From the NCBI RefSeq assembly GCF_013149785.1, contig NZ_JABEZU010000002.1:186001-250000 (forward strand): DNA of 64,000 nt. The letters are read 5' to 3'. A program made the translations under genes and the position numbers. The notes below the pieces were generated by a model, which did no database searches, was not told the DNA's origin, and saw nothing but the letters and a program-made list of their open reading frames with translations. Origin of the DNA: Isoptericola halotolerans. Its GTDB lineage: Bacteria; Actinomycetota; Actinomycetes; Actinomycetales; Cellulomonadaceae. Positions 43,448 through 53,133 of this stretch are shown here, piece by piece; the stretch's first letter is position 1, and each line of letters begins with the position of its first letter.

Positions 43448-45982
43448 ATGCGATCACCGTCCCCCCGCCGACGCCGGCTCGGCGCGGCAGTCCTCGCGGT
43501 CGTCCTCGGCAGCACGGGCCTGGCGGTCGCCGCCGTGGCACCGTCCGCCGTGGCGGCCACCGAGTGCGCCCCCGCCTGGGCCCCCGGCGCGGTCTACACC
43601 CAGGGCGACGTCGCCTCGCACGACGGCGTGAACTACTCCGCCTCGTGGTGGACGCAGGGCGACGAGCCCGGCGCCTCCGCCTGGGGTCCGTGGGCCTCGC
43701 AGGGGGCGTGCGGTGGTCCCGCCCCGGAACCGACCGAGGAACCCGAGCCGGAACCGACCGCGACCCCGACCGACCCTGCGACCGGCAACCCGGACGAGGT
43801 CTGCCGACCGGACGGCATGGCCCCGACGCCGGGCACCGACACGCCCTACTGCGACGTCTACGACACGGACGGTCGCGAGATCCTGCCGAACGGCCTCGAC
43901 CGCCGGGTGATCGGCTACTTCACGAGCTGGCGCACCGGCAAGAACGGGCAGCCCGCCTACCTCGCGAACGACATCCCCTGGGAGTCGCTGAGCCACATCA
44001 ACTACGCCTTCGCCCACGTCGGCCCCGACGACAAGGTCTCGGTCAACGCCCACGTCGAGGGCAACCCCGCGACCGACATGACCTGGCCCGAGGTCCCCGG
44101 CGCGGAGATGGACCCCGACCTGCCGTACACGGGCCACTTCAACCTGCTGGCCCAGCACAAGGCCGAGAACCCCGGCGTCAAGATCATCCCCGCCGTCGGC
44201 GGCTGGGCCGAGACGGGCGGGTACTTCGACGGTGACGGCGAGCGCGTCGCCTCGGGCGGCTTCTACACGATGACGGAGTCGCAGGAGCGGATCGACGTCT
44301 TCGCGGAGTCGGTCGTGGACTTCGTGCGCGAGTACGGGTTCGACGGCATCGACATCGACTACGAGTACCCGACGTCGAACAACGACGCCGGCAACCCGGA
44401 CGACTTCGAGTTCTCCAACGCCCGGCGCGGGCAGCTCTTCGACGGCTACGTCGACCTGATGCGGACGCTGCGCGAGCACCTGGACCGGGCCGGCGCCGAG
44501 GACGGCCAGTACTACCTGCTGACCACCGCCTCGCCGTCGTCCGGGTGGCTGCTGCGCGGCATGGAGGTGCACCAGATCACCGAGTACGCCGACTTCATCA
44601 ACATGATGACGTACGACCTGCACGGGGCCTGGAACGAGTACGTGGGCGGGAACGCGGCCCTGTTCGACGACGGCAAGGACCCCGAGCTCGCCGCCGGAGG
44701 CGTCTACGGCGCCTACGACGGCATCGGCTACCTCAACGGCGACTGGGCGGCCCACTACTTCCGCGGGGCGATGCAGGCCGGCCGGATCAACCTCGGCGTC
44801 CCGTTCTACACCCGCGGCTTCCAGGACGTGACCGGGGGCGTGCACGGGATGGGCGGCCGTGCGCCCGCACCGGCCGGCTTCGCGTGCCCCGCCGGGACGA
44901 ACAACAAGTGCGGGTACGGGGCGGAGGGGATCGACAACCTCTGGTACGACTCCGACCCCCAGGGCAACGCCGTCCCGGCCGGGGTCAACCCGATCTGGCA
45001 CGTGCTCAACCTGGAGGACGGCGTGGTGGGCGACTACGCCGAGTCCTACGGGGTCCCGACCACGATCGAGGGGTCGTACACCCGGCACTTCGACGACGTC
45101 ACGAAGAACGAGTGGTGGTGGAACGCCCAGACCCGCACGTTCCTGTCCGGCGACGCCGACGAGGCGATCGCGGCCAAGGCCGACTACGTCGCCGACACGG
45201 GGCTGGGCGGACTGATGATCTGGGAGCTGGCAGGGGACTACGCCTACGACGAGTCCGCCGGCCAGCACGAGATGGGCAGCACGCTCGTGGACCTCATGCA
45301 CGACAGGTTGTCGTCCGCCGGCCCGTATGGCGCCACCAAGGCCGAGGGGCCGATGCCCACCGAGGCGCTGGACATCACGCTGGAGTACACCGAGTTCGCG
45401 CTCGGGGACAACAACTACCCGATCGCTCCCAAGGTCGTCTTCCACAACCACGGCGCCCGGGACGTCCCGGCCGGGTCGACGATCACGTTCCAGCACTCGG
45501 TCACCGACACCGGCACGATGTCTGACTGGTCCGGGTACGGGACGACGACGACCCCGGGCCGCACCGGTCCGAACGTCGGCGGTCTCGGCGCCACCTTCCA
45601 CACGGCCTCGTTCCAGGTGCCCACCGGTGGCATCCCGTCCGGTGGCTCGATCACCAACCAGCTGAAGTGGGCCCTGCCGGTCGCGCAGTTCTCCAACGTG
45701 GTCGTCACGGTCGACGGGGTCGACTACGCGACCACCGGCGACCACCCGCGCGGTGTGACCGTCGTCGACGTGCCGGCGGGCAGCGGCGGGGGCGACGGCG
45801 GAGGAAGCGGCGGGGGCGGTGCCGGGGCGCTGTGCGACGCACCGGCGTGGAGCTCGACCGCCGTCTACACCGGCGGCACCCCCGTGACCCACGGCGAACG
45901 GGCGTGGACCGCCCGGTGGTGGACCCAGGGCGACGTGCCGTCGAGCGGCACGGGTCCGTGGACCGACGAGGGCTCCTGCTGA
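43448..45982 (+). CDS. Secreted GH18 chitinase with two CBM5/12 modules
   Basis: The 844-residue protein has a twin-domain signal region (RSPSPRRRRLGAAVLAVVL ... AVAA). An N-terminal CBM5/12 is between CAPAWAP and SQGAC, with WWTQGDEPG. After a Pro/Glu linker comes a GH18 catalytic domain with DGIDIDYEYP, whose final Glu is the acid. A ChiC-type beta domain is at ~residues 635-770 (LDITLEYTEFALGDNNYPIAPKV), then a Gly-rich linker and a second CBM5/12 with the same WWTQGD core. It cleaves chitin outside the cell. AGGGAGA precedes the ATG. Confidence 0.95.
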   Translation: MRSPSPRRRRLGAAVLAVVLGSTGLAVAAVAPSAVAATECAPAWAPGAVYTQGDVASHDGVNYSASWWTQGDEPGASAWGPWASQGACGGPAPEPTEEPEPEPTATPTDPATGNPDEVCRPDGMAPTPGTDTPYCDVYDTDGREILPNGLDRRVIGYFTSWRTGKNGQPAYLANDIPWESLSHINYAFAHVGPDDKVSVNAHVEGNPATDMTWPEVPGAEMDPDLPYTGHFNLLAQHKAENPGVKIIPAVGGWAETGGYFDGDGERVASGGFYTMTESQERIDVFAESVVDFVREYGFDGIDIDYEYPTSNNDAGNPDDFEFSNARRGQLFDGYVDLMRTLREHLDRAGAEDGQYYLLTTASPSSGWLLRGMEVHQITEYADFINMMTYDLHGAWNEYVGGNAALFDDGKDPELAAGGVYGAYDGIGYLNGDWAAHYFRGAMQAGRINLGVPFYTRGFQDVTGGVHGMGGRAPAPAGFACPAGTNNKCGYGAEGIDNLWYDSDPQGNAVPAGVNPIWHVLNLEDGVVGDYAESYGVPTTIEGSYTRHFDDVTKNEWWWNAQTRTFLSGDADEAIAAKADYVADTGLGGLMIWELAGDYAYDESAGQHEMGSTLVDLMHDRLSSAGPYGATKAEGPMPTEALDITLEYTEFALGDNNYPIAPKVVFHNHGARDVPAGSTITFQHSVTDTGTMSDWSGYGTTTTPGRTGPNVGGLGATFHTASFQVPTGGIPSGGSITNQLKWALPVAQFSNVVVTVDGVDYATTGDHPRGVTVVDVPAGSGGGDGGGSGGGGAGALCDAPAWSSTAVYTGGTPVTHGERAWTARWWTQGDVPSSGTGPWTDEGSC

Positions 45983-45997
45983 CCCCGTCCCAGACCG

Positions 45998-46025
45998 CCG
46001 GCCGTGCGCACCCGCGCACGGCCGG
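45998..46025 (+). terminator. Hairpin between the two chitinase genes
   Basis: CCGGCCGTGCGC (45998-46009) pairs perfectly with GCGCACGGCCGG (46014-46025) around four bases. There is no T run, so it may be a partial terminator or an mRNA-stabilising stem between the two chitinase genes. Confidence 0.65.
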
Positions 46026-46076
46026 TGCCCCCCGGCCCGGCAGAGAGCAGTCGGGCCCCGCAGAGAGGAAGGCACC

Positions 46077-47750
46077 ATGTCCAGACCAGCACGCAGAGGG
46101 CGCCGGCTGACGGCGGCCCTCGCCGGGACGGCGATCGCGCTCACCGGGGCGCTCGGCGCCGTCGCCAGCAGCGCGAGCGCGGCGCCGTCGTCGTCCGGCG
46201 ACAGCGCGATCAACGGCTTCCGCAACGTCGGCTACTTCACCCAGTGGGGCGTCTACGGACGCGACTTCCAGGTCAAGGACCTGGTCACCTCGGGCGCCGC
46301 GGAGACCCTGACCCACATCAACTACTCCTTCGGCAACATCCATCACCAGAGCCTCGAGTGCTTCATCGCCAACAAGGCCCAGGGCACCGGGCCGAACGGG
46401 TCGGACGGTGCCGGCGACGCCTGGGCGGACTTCGGCATGGGCTACACGGCGGCGAACTCCGTGGCCGGCGTGGCCGACACCTGGGACCAGCCCCTGGCCG
46501 GGTCGTTCAACCAGCTCAAGCAGCTCAAGGAGATCCATCCCGACCTCAAGGTCATGATCTCGCTCGGCGGGTGGACGTGGTCGAAGAACTTCTCGCGTGC
46601 CGCGGCGACGCCCGAGTCCCGCCAGAAGTTCGTCTCGTCCTGCATCGACCTGTACCTCAAGGGCAACCTGCCGACGATCGACGGCCGGGGCGGCCCCGGC
46701 GCTGCCGCCGGCGTCTTCGACGGCATCGACGTCGACTGGGAGTGGCCCGGGACGAACAGCGGGCTGGAGGGCAACCACGTCGACGAGGAGAACGACGCCG
46801 AGAACTTCCGGCTCCTGCTGGAGGAGTTCCGGTCCCAGCTCGACGACTACGGCACGCAGACGGGCAAGGACTACCTGCTCAGCGCCTTCCTGCCGGCCAA
46901 CCCGGAGGACATCGCGGCGGGCGGGTGGAACGATCCCCGGATCTTCGACTCCCTCGACTTCGGCAACGTCCAGGGCTACGACCTGCACGGCGCCTGGGAC
47001 CCCGCGCTGACGGGTCACCAGCTCAACCTCTTCGACGACCCGGCGGACCCGCGCCCCGCGCACCGGCAGTTCTCCGTCGACAAGGCCGTCGGTGAGTACG
47101 TCTCAGCCGGCATCGACCCCGCCCAGCTCGGGCTCGGGATGGCGATGTACGGCCGCGGCTGGCAGGGAGTGACGTCCGCGCAGCCGTGGGGCACCGCGTC
47201 CGGTGCCGCCCCCGGCACGTGGGAGGCGGGCAACGAGGACTACGACGTGCTGCGCAGCCTGGGCACGGGGTACTACGACGCCGAGGTGGGCGCTGCGTGG
47301 CGCTACGACGGCAACCAGTGGTGGACGCTCGACACCCCCGAGACCGTCGCGCAGAAGGCGGCGTACATCCGTGACGAGGGCCTCGGCGGCGCCATGTGGT
47401 GGGAGCTGTCGGGCGACGAGGACGCGCACCTGCTCGACGCCGTCGCCGCCGGTCTGTTCAGCGGGCCCGCCGGACCCGTCGAGCCGGGGACCCCGCCGGA
47501 CCCCGACCCGACGCCGGACCCCGACCCGACGCCGGACCCTGACCCGACGCCGGACCCTGACCCGACGCCGGACCCTGACCCGACGGACCCGGGCTGCGCC
47601 AGCGCCGCCTGGGCCGGCGCCAGCGTCTACACCGGGGGCGACGTCGTCTCGTGGGACGGGCGCGAGTGGCGGGCCAAGTGGTGGACGCAGGGCGAGGAGC
47701 CCGGCACCACCGGCGAGTGGGGCGTCTGGGCGGAGCTCGGCGCCTGCTGA
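46077..47750 (+). CDS. Secreted GH18 chitinase with C-terminal CBM5/12
   Basis: The 557-residue protein has a signal peptide ending ASSASAA. The GH18 domain runs from NGFRNVGYFTQWGVYGRDF to WWELSGDEDAHLL, with the catalytic DGIDVDWEWP. A PDPDPT linker repeated five times leads to a CBM5/12 (CASAAWAGASVY ... WWTQGEEPG). It differs from the first chitinase in having no N-terminal binding module and no ChiC domain, so the two may cut chitin in different ways. GAAGG stands before ATG 46077. Confidence 0.95.
   Translation: MSRPARRGRRLTAALAGTAIALTGALGAVASSASAAPSSSGDSAINGFRNVGYFTQWGVYGRDFQVKDLVTSGAAETLTHINYSFGNIHHQSLECFIANKAQGTGPNGSDGAGDAWADFGMGYTAANSVAGVADTWDQPLAGSFNQLKQLKEIHPDLKVMISLGGWTWSKNFSRAAATPESRQKFVSSCIDLYLKGNLPTIDGRGGPGAAAGVFDGIDVDWEWPGTNSGLEGNHVDEENDAENFRLLLEEFRSQLDDYGTQTGKDYLLSAFLPANPEDIAAGGWNDPRIFDSLDFGNVQGYDLHGAWDPALTGHQLNLFDDPADPRPAHRQFSVDKAVGEYVSAGIDPAQLGLGMAMYGRGWQGVTSAQPWGTASGAAPGTWEAGNEDYDVLRSLGTGYYDAEVGAAWRYDGNQWWTLDTPETVAQKAAYIRDEGLGGAMWWELSGDEDAHLLDAVAAGLFSGPAGPVEPGTPPDPDPTPDPDPTPDPDPTPDPDPTPDPDPTDPGCASAAWAGASVYTGGDVVSWDGREWRAKWWTQGEEPGTTGEWGVWAELGAC
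47496..47585 (+). repeat. Five 18-bp tandem repeats encoding the PDPDPT linker
   Basis: The unit CCGGACCCCGACCCGACG is repeated five times with only a C/T change in the later copies. It encodes Pro-Asp-Pro-Asp-Pro-Thr and is in frame, so copy number changes would only alter linker length in the second chitinase. Confidence 0.9.
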
Positions 47751-47767
47751 CGTCGCCAGGACGCACG

Positions 47768-47801
47768 GAGGGGGCCCTCAGCAGCAGCTGGGGGCCCCCT
47801 C
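47768..47801. terminator. Terminator after the chitinase genes
   Basis: GAGGGGGCCC (47768-47777) pairs with GGGCCCCCTC (47792-47801) across a 14-base loop. It stands between the second chitinase and the convergent LPETG protein gene. Confidence 0.75.
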
Positions 47802-47808
47802 GGTCCGA

Positions 47809-48924
47809 TCAGTCGGCGTCGGTGGTGGTGCGGCGCCGCCGGACCACCATCACGGTCCCCGCCCCCACGACGAGCAGCCCGACGGCCACGGCGACCAGGC
47901 GCAGCATGTCGGCTCCCGTCTCGGGGAGGAACGTCACCGATGACGCGCTGCCTCCCGGCGGGACCGCCGACCCGTCCCCGGGCGGGACCGCGGCGCCCGG
48001 CGGGACGGCGGTCCCGGGCGGCGTGCCCTCGTCGACACAGCCCGAGGTGTCCGTCGGGAACGTCACCGGCACCGTGACATCGGGGTTGACCCCGAAGGTG
48101 ACGTCGATCGTCCCGACGGCCCAGCCGAAGTCACGCGTGTTCTGCCACATGTTGTTCACGAGCTCCCAGCCGTCCTCGGCCGACAGCTCGACGAACCGCT
48201 CCGGGTAGGCGCCCGGCCACAGTGCCCGTCCGCGCAGCGGCTGGTCGGCCTGGACGAAGTCCTCGCCGTCCGGGTTGTTCCACGTGAGGGTGACGGTGTC
48301 GGCGGGGATGCCGTCGACGGTGACCCCGTAGTCGAGATAGGCCACCCCGTCCACGCACACCGGGGTCAGCACGTCGACGTCGATCGCAGGCTCCTCGGAC
48401 CCCGGCGGGTTCGTGTCGCAGCTCGGCGACGACGGCGGGTAGGCGACCGTCCGGCTCACCGTCGGGTTCACCTCGAAGAGGACCTCGACGGAGGGCCGGA
48501 CCCAGTCCCACTCGTCCCCGACGACCCACTCGCCGTCGACGAGGCTCCACCCCGGCCAGTCCACCGGGTTCCCGGAGCCGTCGACCTCGGCACCGGGCCA
48601 CAGGACGCGCCCCGACAACGGCTGGTCCGCGAGCACGTAGTCGCTGCCCGACGGGTTGACGAACGTGATCGTCACCGTCTCGGGGGCGGGATCGAGCCCT
48701 TCGACGACGGCGGCGTACTGCAGGTACGGCACGTCGCCGTCGCAGATCGGGTCGAGGATCTCGAGCTGGAGGTTCTCCTCGGGCTCCTCCGGGTACCCGG
48801 AGGTGCTCTCGGCCGGGTCGTCCTCCGTGTCGGCCAGGGCGAGGCTCGGTCCGCCGAGCACGACGACGGTGCTCAGCCCGAGCGCCAGCAGTGCGCCTCG
48901 CCGCGCGCGTGGTGCCGAAGTCAT
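47809..48924 (-). CDS. LPETG-anchored surface protein with two repeated beta domains
   Basis: The 371-residue protein has a signal peptide and then two copies of a ~100-residue domain. Each has I/L-x-P-x-C-x-DG-x-x-YL-x-Y, then TVT-x-x-NPxGxDxVxADQPL-x-GR-x-LWPGA. A PPG-rich linker follows, then LPETG, a hydrophobic helix and RRRR. This is a complete sortase signal, so the protein should be attached to peptidoglycan. I do not recognise the repeated domain. No sortase gene is in the window. AAAGGGG precedes the ATG. Confidence 0.82.
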   Translation of the reverse strand: MTSAPRARRGALLALGLSTVVVLGGPSLALADTEDDPAESTSGYPEEPEENLQLEILDPICDGDVPYLQYAAVVEGLDPAPETVTITFVNPSGSDYVLADQPLSGRVLWPGAEVDGSGNPVDWPGWSLVDGEWVVGDEWDWVRPSVEVLFEVNPTVSRTVAYPPSSPSCDTNPPGSEEPAIDVDVLTPVCVDGVAYLDYGVTVDGIPADTVTLTWNNPDGEDFVQADQPLRGRALWPGAYPERFVELSAEDGWELVNNMWQNTRDFGWAVGTIDVTFGVNPDVTVPVTFPTDTSGCVDEGTPPGTAVPPGAAVPPGDGSAVPPGGSASSVTFLPETGADMLRLVAVAVGLLVVGAGTVMVVRRRRTTTDAD

Positions 48925-49054
48925 GGGTCCGTCCCCTTTGGTCTCGCCGTCCGCCTCAGGCTGCGGCCTGCCGCGTGGTTGCGACTTTCACGCTAGCCAC
49001 GGCGGGTCGTAGCGGGTATGGCTGGTCCGGGTGAAAGCGGGCGGACGGCCGATT

Positions 49055-50926
49055 TCACCCGCAGAACGGGACGTCGACGACGCGCAGCCCGGCCGCGCTG
49101 ATCGTGGGGGTGGACCACACCTCGAGCGTGCCGGGCCGGCCGGCACCCGCACCGCGCGCGGCCGCCGCCGAGGAGGGCGCCGTGACCTCGATCGTGGTGC
49201 TGCGTCCGGGCCGCAGCGTCACGGCGACCGACGTGCTCCCCCGCCCGCCCACGGTCAGCGTGGAGCCGCCGACGGGCGTGCCGTCCCGGGTCAGGGTGGG
49301 CGCGGGGCCGCCCTGGACGCCGGCAGCGGTGAGGTTGACCTCGATGGTCCCGCGGCGTGGGGCGTCCTCGGGGCCGGCGACGTAGAAGGGCAGCTCGCGG
49401 GCGGTGGCACGGTCGAGCGTGTTCGTCAGGGTCACCTCGACGGTGTCGTGCCGGACCTCGCCGGTGCAGACGGACGAGGCCGGCGCCATCTCGGCGTCGA
49501 GATAGGCGGTCATCTTGCCCGCCCGCGTGTCGTCGAGGAAGACGCCGATGGCGTCCGCCGCCCGCTCCGCGTCGAACGTCCCGGCGATCAGGGTGCCGGT
49601 GAGCAGGTCCTGCTCGTCGGGCCGGGGCGACCAGACGACGAACCGGTGCTGCTGGGCAGCCCGTTCGAACGCGGGCAGGACCGTGGCGGGGTCGACGTCG
49701 CCGCCGGCCAGGGTCTCGAAGACGGCGGCGGCCACCGCCGCGAACAGGGCGTCGGCGTCCTCGGGCTGGAGCGTCTCGTACACGCGGCGCAGCAGCAGGT
49801 CGACCACGTTCTGGGCACCGACCTCCAGGCTGTCGAGACCGACGGCGGCGGCCACGTCCGCCGGCAGGGGCACCTGGACGGGACCGGTCGCCTCGAGCAG
49901 GAACGACAGCGCCACCGGGTCGGTGGCGACCACGCCGTCGACCGTGCCGCCCCTGGCCCGTGACCACATCTCGGCGGCGATCTCACCGGTCGTCGGGAAC
50001 TGCGGGGTGGCCGTCACGTCCTGCACGAACCGCCCGAGGCGGTCCGAGTACGCGGCCTCGTCCTCCGGGTCGAGCGCCACCACAGGCTCGTCGAAGGGGC
50101 CGACCTCCCCGCTGGACGCCTGGTCGTCGATCGTCACCCGGCCGTCCTCGACGGTCAGCAGCGTGAGCGAACCGACGATGCCGCCGGCGGTGCGCAGCTC
50201 GGCGTTGTTGAGTCCGAGCAGCAGGTAGCGGCGCGGTTCGTCCGCCCCCAGCAGGAGCGGCAGCAGCGTGGTGGCACGCTCGGCGGTCGCCGCGAGCCCG
50301 GCGAGGACGTCGAGCCGGGACCGGAGCGTCACCAGCGGGTCCACGAGCTCGGGGCGGATCTCCTGGGGGTCTATCTGGTCCAGGTCCGCCCGGGCGACGT
50401 CGAGGGCCTGCCGGGCGTCCGACGCGGGTGCGGCAACCGCGGCCAGCGTCGACAGGTCGATCCCGCCGTCCTCCGTCCGCGTGGTCGCGGCCGCGGCGTC
50501 GCCGGTCGCTGCGAGGGCGGGCAGCACCTCGTCCGCGACGTCGTCGAGCGCGGCGGCCACGGACTGCACCGCCTCCACCGAGGGTCCGATCACCGGGAGG
50601 AAGGCGGCCAGGTCCCACAGGACCCCGTCGGTGGCGTCGCGCGCGGCGGTGGTCTGCTCCTGCAGCGAAGCCAGCTCGGGCGAGTCCGTGAGCGACCCGC
50701 CGGGGCCGTCGATCAGGCCCTCGCGCAGGGCCTGCTCGACGGCGGGGATCTGGACGGCAGCCTCCTCGAGGGCGTCGCGTGCGATCAGCGCCTCGCGGAC
50801 CATGACGACCGCGGCGACGGCGGTGGCGACCACGAGCACCACCATGGACAGCAGCACCCAGCGCAGGACGTGGCGACGCGGACGAGCTGCCGGCGGACCT
50901 GCCGTACCGCTGGCCTCGACGGTCAT
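49055..50926 (-). CDS. DUF4012 domain membrane protein
   Basis: The 623-residue protein has one N-terminal membrane helix (~22-45), a helical stalk, and the DUF4012 domain from about residue 235. That domain contains RRYLLLGLNNAELRTAGGIVGSLTLL, as in other actinobacterial surface proteins. A C-terminal beta-rich region ends in CG. DUF4012 function is unknown; members are thought to act at the cell surface. A hairpin at 49029-49060 overlaps the stop codon. Confidence 0.88.
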   Translation of the reverse strand: MTVEASGTAGPPAARPRRHVLRWVLLSMVVLVVATAVAAVVMVREALIARDALEEAAVQIPAVEQALREGLIDGPGGSLTDSPELASLQEQTTAARDATDGVLWDLAAFLPVIGPSVEAVQSVAAALDDVADEVLPALAATGDAAAATTRTEDGGIDLSTLAAVAAPASDARQALDVARADLDQIDPQEIRPELVDPLVTLRSRLDVLAGLAATAERATTLLPLLLGADEPRRYLLLGLNNAELRTAGGIVGSLTLLTVEDGRVTIDDQASSGEVGPFDEPVVALDPEDEAAYSDRLGRFVQDVTATPQFPTTGEIAAEMWSRARGGTVDGVVATDPVALSFLLEATGPVQVPLPADVAAAVGLDSLEVGAQNVVDLLLRRVYETLQPEDADALFAAVAAAVFETLAGGDVDPATVLPAFERAAQQHRFVVWSPRPDEQDLLTGTLIAGTFDAERAADAIGVFLDDTRAGKMTAYLDAEMAPASSVCTGEVRHDTVEVTLTNTLDRATARELPFYVAGPEDAPRRGTIEVNLTAAGVQGGPAPTLTRDGTPVGGSTLTVGGRGSTSVAVTLRPGRSTTIEVTAPSSAAAARGAGAGRPGTLEVWSTPTISAAGLRVVDVPFCG

Positions 50927-51093
50927 GACCGCAGAGTACGTCGTCGGCTGACCGAGAGGTCAGTGCATCCGGGGGTGAAACACCGGCGAGCCTGCAAGAC
51001 CGGGTGCAGCCGGGACATAGTGCAGGTGGCCGGCGGCGTCCGGCCGGGCTCCGGCATCCTGTCGGGGCGCGACCACCGATCGCAGGAGGCACT

Positions 51094-51669
51094 GTGACCC
51101 CCGACGAGGCGACCCACCACGACGACGCGTGGTTCGACGCGCTGTTCGCCGCGCACGCGGTGGCCGTCCACCGGTACTTCCTGCGGCGTCTGCCCGGGGG
51201 AGACGGGTCGCGGGACGAGGCGGAGGACCTGGCGGCGGAGGTGCTCGCCACCGCCTGGCGACGGCGCACGGACGTCCCGCACGGTGCGGAGCTGCCCTGG
51301 CTCTACCGGACGGCGGGGTTCGTGCTGGCCAACCATCGCCGCAAGCACCGCGCCCTGCCGGTCGCGGTCGTCCCTGACGAGCCGGACGACGTCGACCCGG
51401 CCGCGCTCGCCGTCGTCGACGACCGGGTCCGGGCGGCGCTGGCCCTGCTCTCTGCGCGCGACCGCCGCATCCTGCTGCTGGTCGCGTGGGACGGGCTCGG
51501 CGGGGACGACCTCGCCGAGGTGCTCGGGGTGACCCGCGGCGGGGCGGACGCCGCGCTGAGCCGGGCACGGTCGAGGCTGCGCGACGCCTGGGAGCAGGCC
51601 GACGACGACGGCGCGGTCGCGGCCGGGACGCCGGAGAGCGCCGGTGGAGCGCAAGGTGGCGGCGCGTGA
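51094..51669 (+). CDS. ECF-type RNA polymerase sigma factor
   Basis: The 191-residue protein has a region 2 with HRYFLRRLPGGDGSRDEAEDLAAEVLATAWRRR and region 4 ARDRRILLLVAWDGLGGDDLAEVLGVTRGGADAALSRARSRLR. It belongs to the ECF group with a membrane partner encoded just downstream. GTG 51094 follows AGGAGG. It is divergent from the DUF4012 gene. Confidence 0.9.
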   Translation: MTPDEATHHDDAWFDALFAAHAVAVHRYFLRRLPGGDGSRDEAEDLAAEVLATAWRRRTDVPHGAELPWLYRTAGFVLANHRRKHRALPVAVVPDEPDDVDPAALAVVDDRVRAALALLSARDRRILLLVAWDGLGGDDLAEVLGVTRGGADAALSRARSRLRDAWEQADDDGAVAAGTPESAGGAQGGGA

Positions 51670-51715
51670 CGACACAAGCAGGGTGCCAGACCGAGAGCGA
51701 CCCGAGGAGGCCGTG

Positions 51716-53083
51716 ATGAACACCGAGGACGAGGCCTACCAGCGGCTCGCCGCAGCAGATCCTGCCGCCGACGCCGAGCCGAGGGCGGAGGTGCTGCGAG
51801 CCAAGGCCGACGCGCTGGCCGCCGCACCCGCACAGGACGTGCCGCCGGGCGGCGACGAGGTGTCCGTCCGTCGGTCCCGCCGGCGGACACCGTGGCTCGT
51901 GGCGGCGGGCGTGGCCGGGGCGGTGGCTCTCGGAGGTGGTGGGTACGCGTTGGGGGCCTCCGGTGCGGGGGAGATGCTCGTCGCCGGTGACCGCGTGGCG
52001 GACCAGGCGCTGCCTCCCATCACTCTCGGTGGTGGCCGGGCCGGCGCGGAGTCGGGGGCGGACAGCGCTGCCGGTGCCACCGAGGAGGGTGCGAGCGACG
52101 CCGCGACCACGGACATCGGGCTGCCCGGCTGGTACGACGGTCGGGCGGTGTTCAGCGCCCGCGGGCTGTCGGGCGAGGCCGGGGCCGCGACGGCCTACGC
52201 CTACGACGCCCGCGAGGTCGGCACCGCGGAGGGCGCGGCCCGGCTGGCGGAGGCGCTCGGGGTCGAGGGCGAGCCCCGCTGGGAGTGGGGTGCGTGGCAC
52301 GTGGGGCCGCGTGACGGCCAGGGCGCCGGCATCTGGCTCTCGGCGGACGGGACGGCGTACTTCAGCTACAACGACCCGGCGGCCGACCCCTGGCGGTGTG
52401 ACGACCTGGCCGCCGAGACGCGGCAGCAGGACGCCGAGGGCGGCACGGACGACATGATCCTGCCCGCGGACTGCGGCGAGCCCGCCGCTCTGACGATCTC
52501 GCCGCAGGACGCGGTCGACGAGGTGCGCGACCTCATGGAGAGGGTCGGCGTCGACCCGGAGGGCTTCGTGTTCGACGCCCCCGACGACTCCGACGAGGGT
52601 GCGGTGTGGGTGACGGCCGAGCAGGTGGTGGACGGCCAGCGCACCGGCTCGTCCTGGAGCGCGACCGTCGGCGACGCGGGCGTGTCGTGGCTCGACGGCT
52701 TCCTCGCCGAGACGGTCCCGCTCGGCGACTACCCCGTCGTCAGCGCGGCGGAGGCGGTCGAGCGGCTCGGTGACCCGCGGTTCGGGGGCTCGTCGTGGCC
52801 GGTGACGTACGCGGCCGGGACCGAGGTGATGCTCGAGGAACGCTACGAGGACGAGGACGGCAGCGAGCCGAGCGCGCCGCCGGCGCCGCCGTCGTCGGGC
52901 AGCGACCTGCCGTGGCCCGTGTCCGACGTGGTGATCACCGACGCCCGGCTCGGGCTCACCCAGCATCACGACGACGGCGGCTCGGTGATGCTGCTGCCCG
53001 CGTACGAGCTGAGCGACGCCGCGGGCAACACCTGGTCGGTGCTCGCCGTGGCGGAGGAGGCTCTGGACACGACCTCGTCCTGA
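51716..53083 (+). CDS. Membrane-anchored partner of the ECF sigma factor
   Basis: The 455-residue product has an N-terminal cytoplasmic stretch of ~65 residues, a membrane helix (PWLVAAGVAGAVALGGGGYAL) and a large acidic outside domain. Two segments of that domain share VSAAEAVERLGDPRF-like pattern. Its place after the sigma gene suggests a regulator or sensor, but no classic anti-sigma zinc motif (HxxxCxxC) is seen. GAGGAGG precedes ATG 51716; a longer frame from GTG 51644 would overlap the sigma gene. Confidence 0.7.
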   Translation: MNTEDEAYQRLAAADPAADAEPRAEVLRAKADALAAAPAQDVPPGGDEVSVRRSRRRTPWLVAAGVAGAVALGGGGYALGASGAGEMLVAGDRVADQALPPITLGGGRAGAESGADSAAGATEEGASDAATTDIGLPGWYDGRAVFSARGLSGEAGAATAYAYDAREVGTAEGAARLAEALGVEGEPRWEWGAWHVGPRDGQGAGIWLSADGTAYFSYNDPAADPWRCDDLAAETRQQDAEGGTDDMILPADCGEPAALTISPQDAVDEVRDLMERVGVDPEGFVFDAPDDSDEGAVWVTAEQVVDGQRTGSSWSATVGDAGVSWLDGFLAETVPLGDYPVVSAAEAVERLGDPRFGGSSWPVTYAAGTEVMLEERYEDEDGSEPSAPPAPPSSGSDLPWPVSDVVITDARLGLTQHHDDGGSVMLLPAYELSDAAGNTWSVLAVAEEALDTTSS

Positions 53084-53133
53084 GGGCGGGGTACGGTCGG
53101 GACGTCCCTGCCGTACCCGTGAAGGAGAACTCC

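Noticed and set aside
47496-47585. Short tandem repeats as a possible CRISPR array
   Set aside because: The units are contiguous 18-mers without spacers and encode an in-frame PDPDPT linker.
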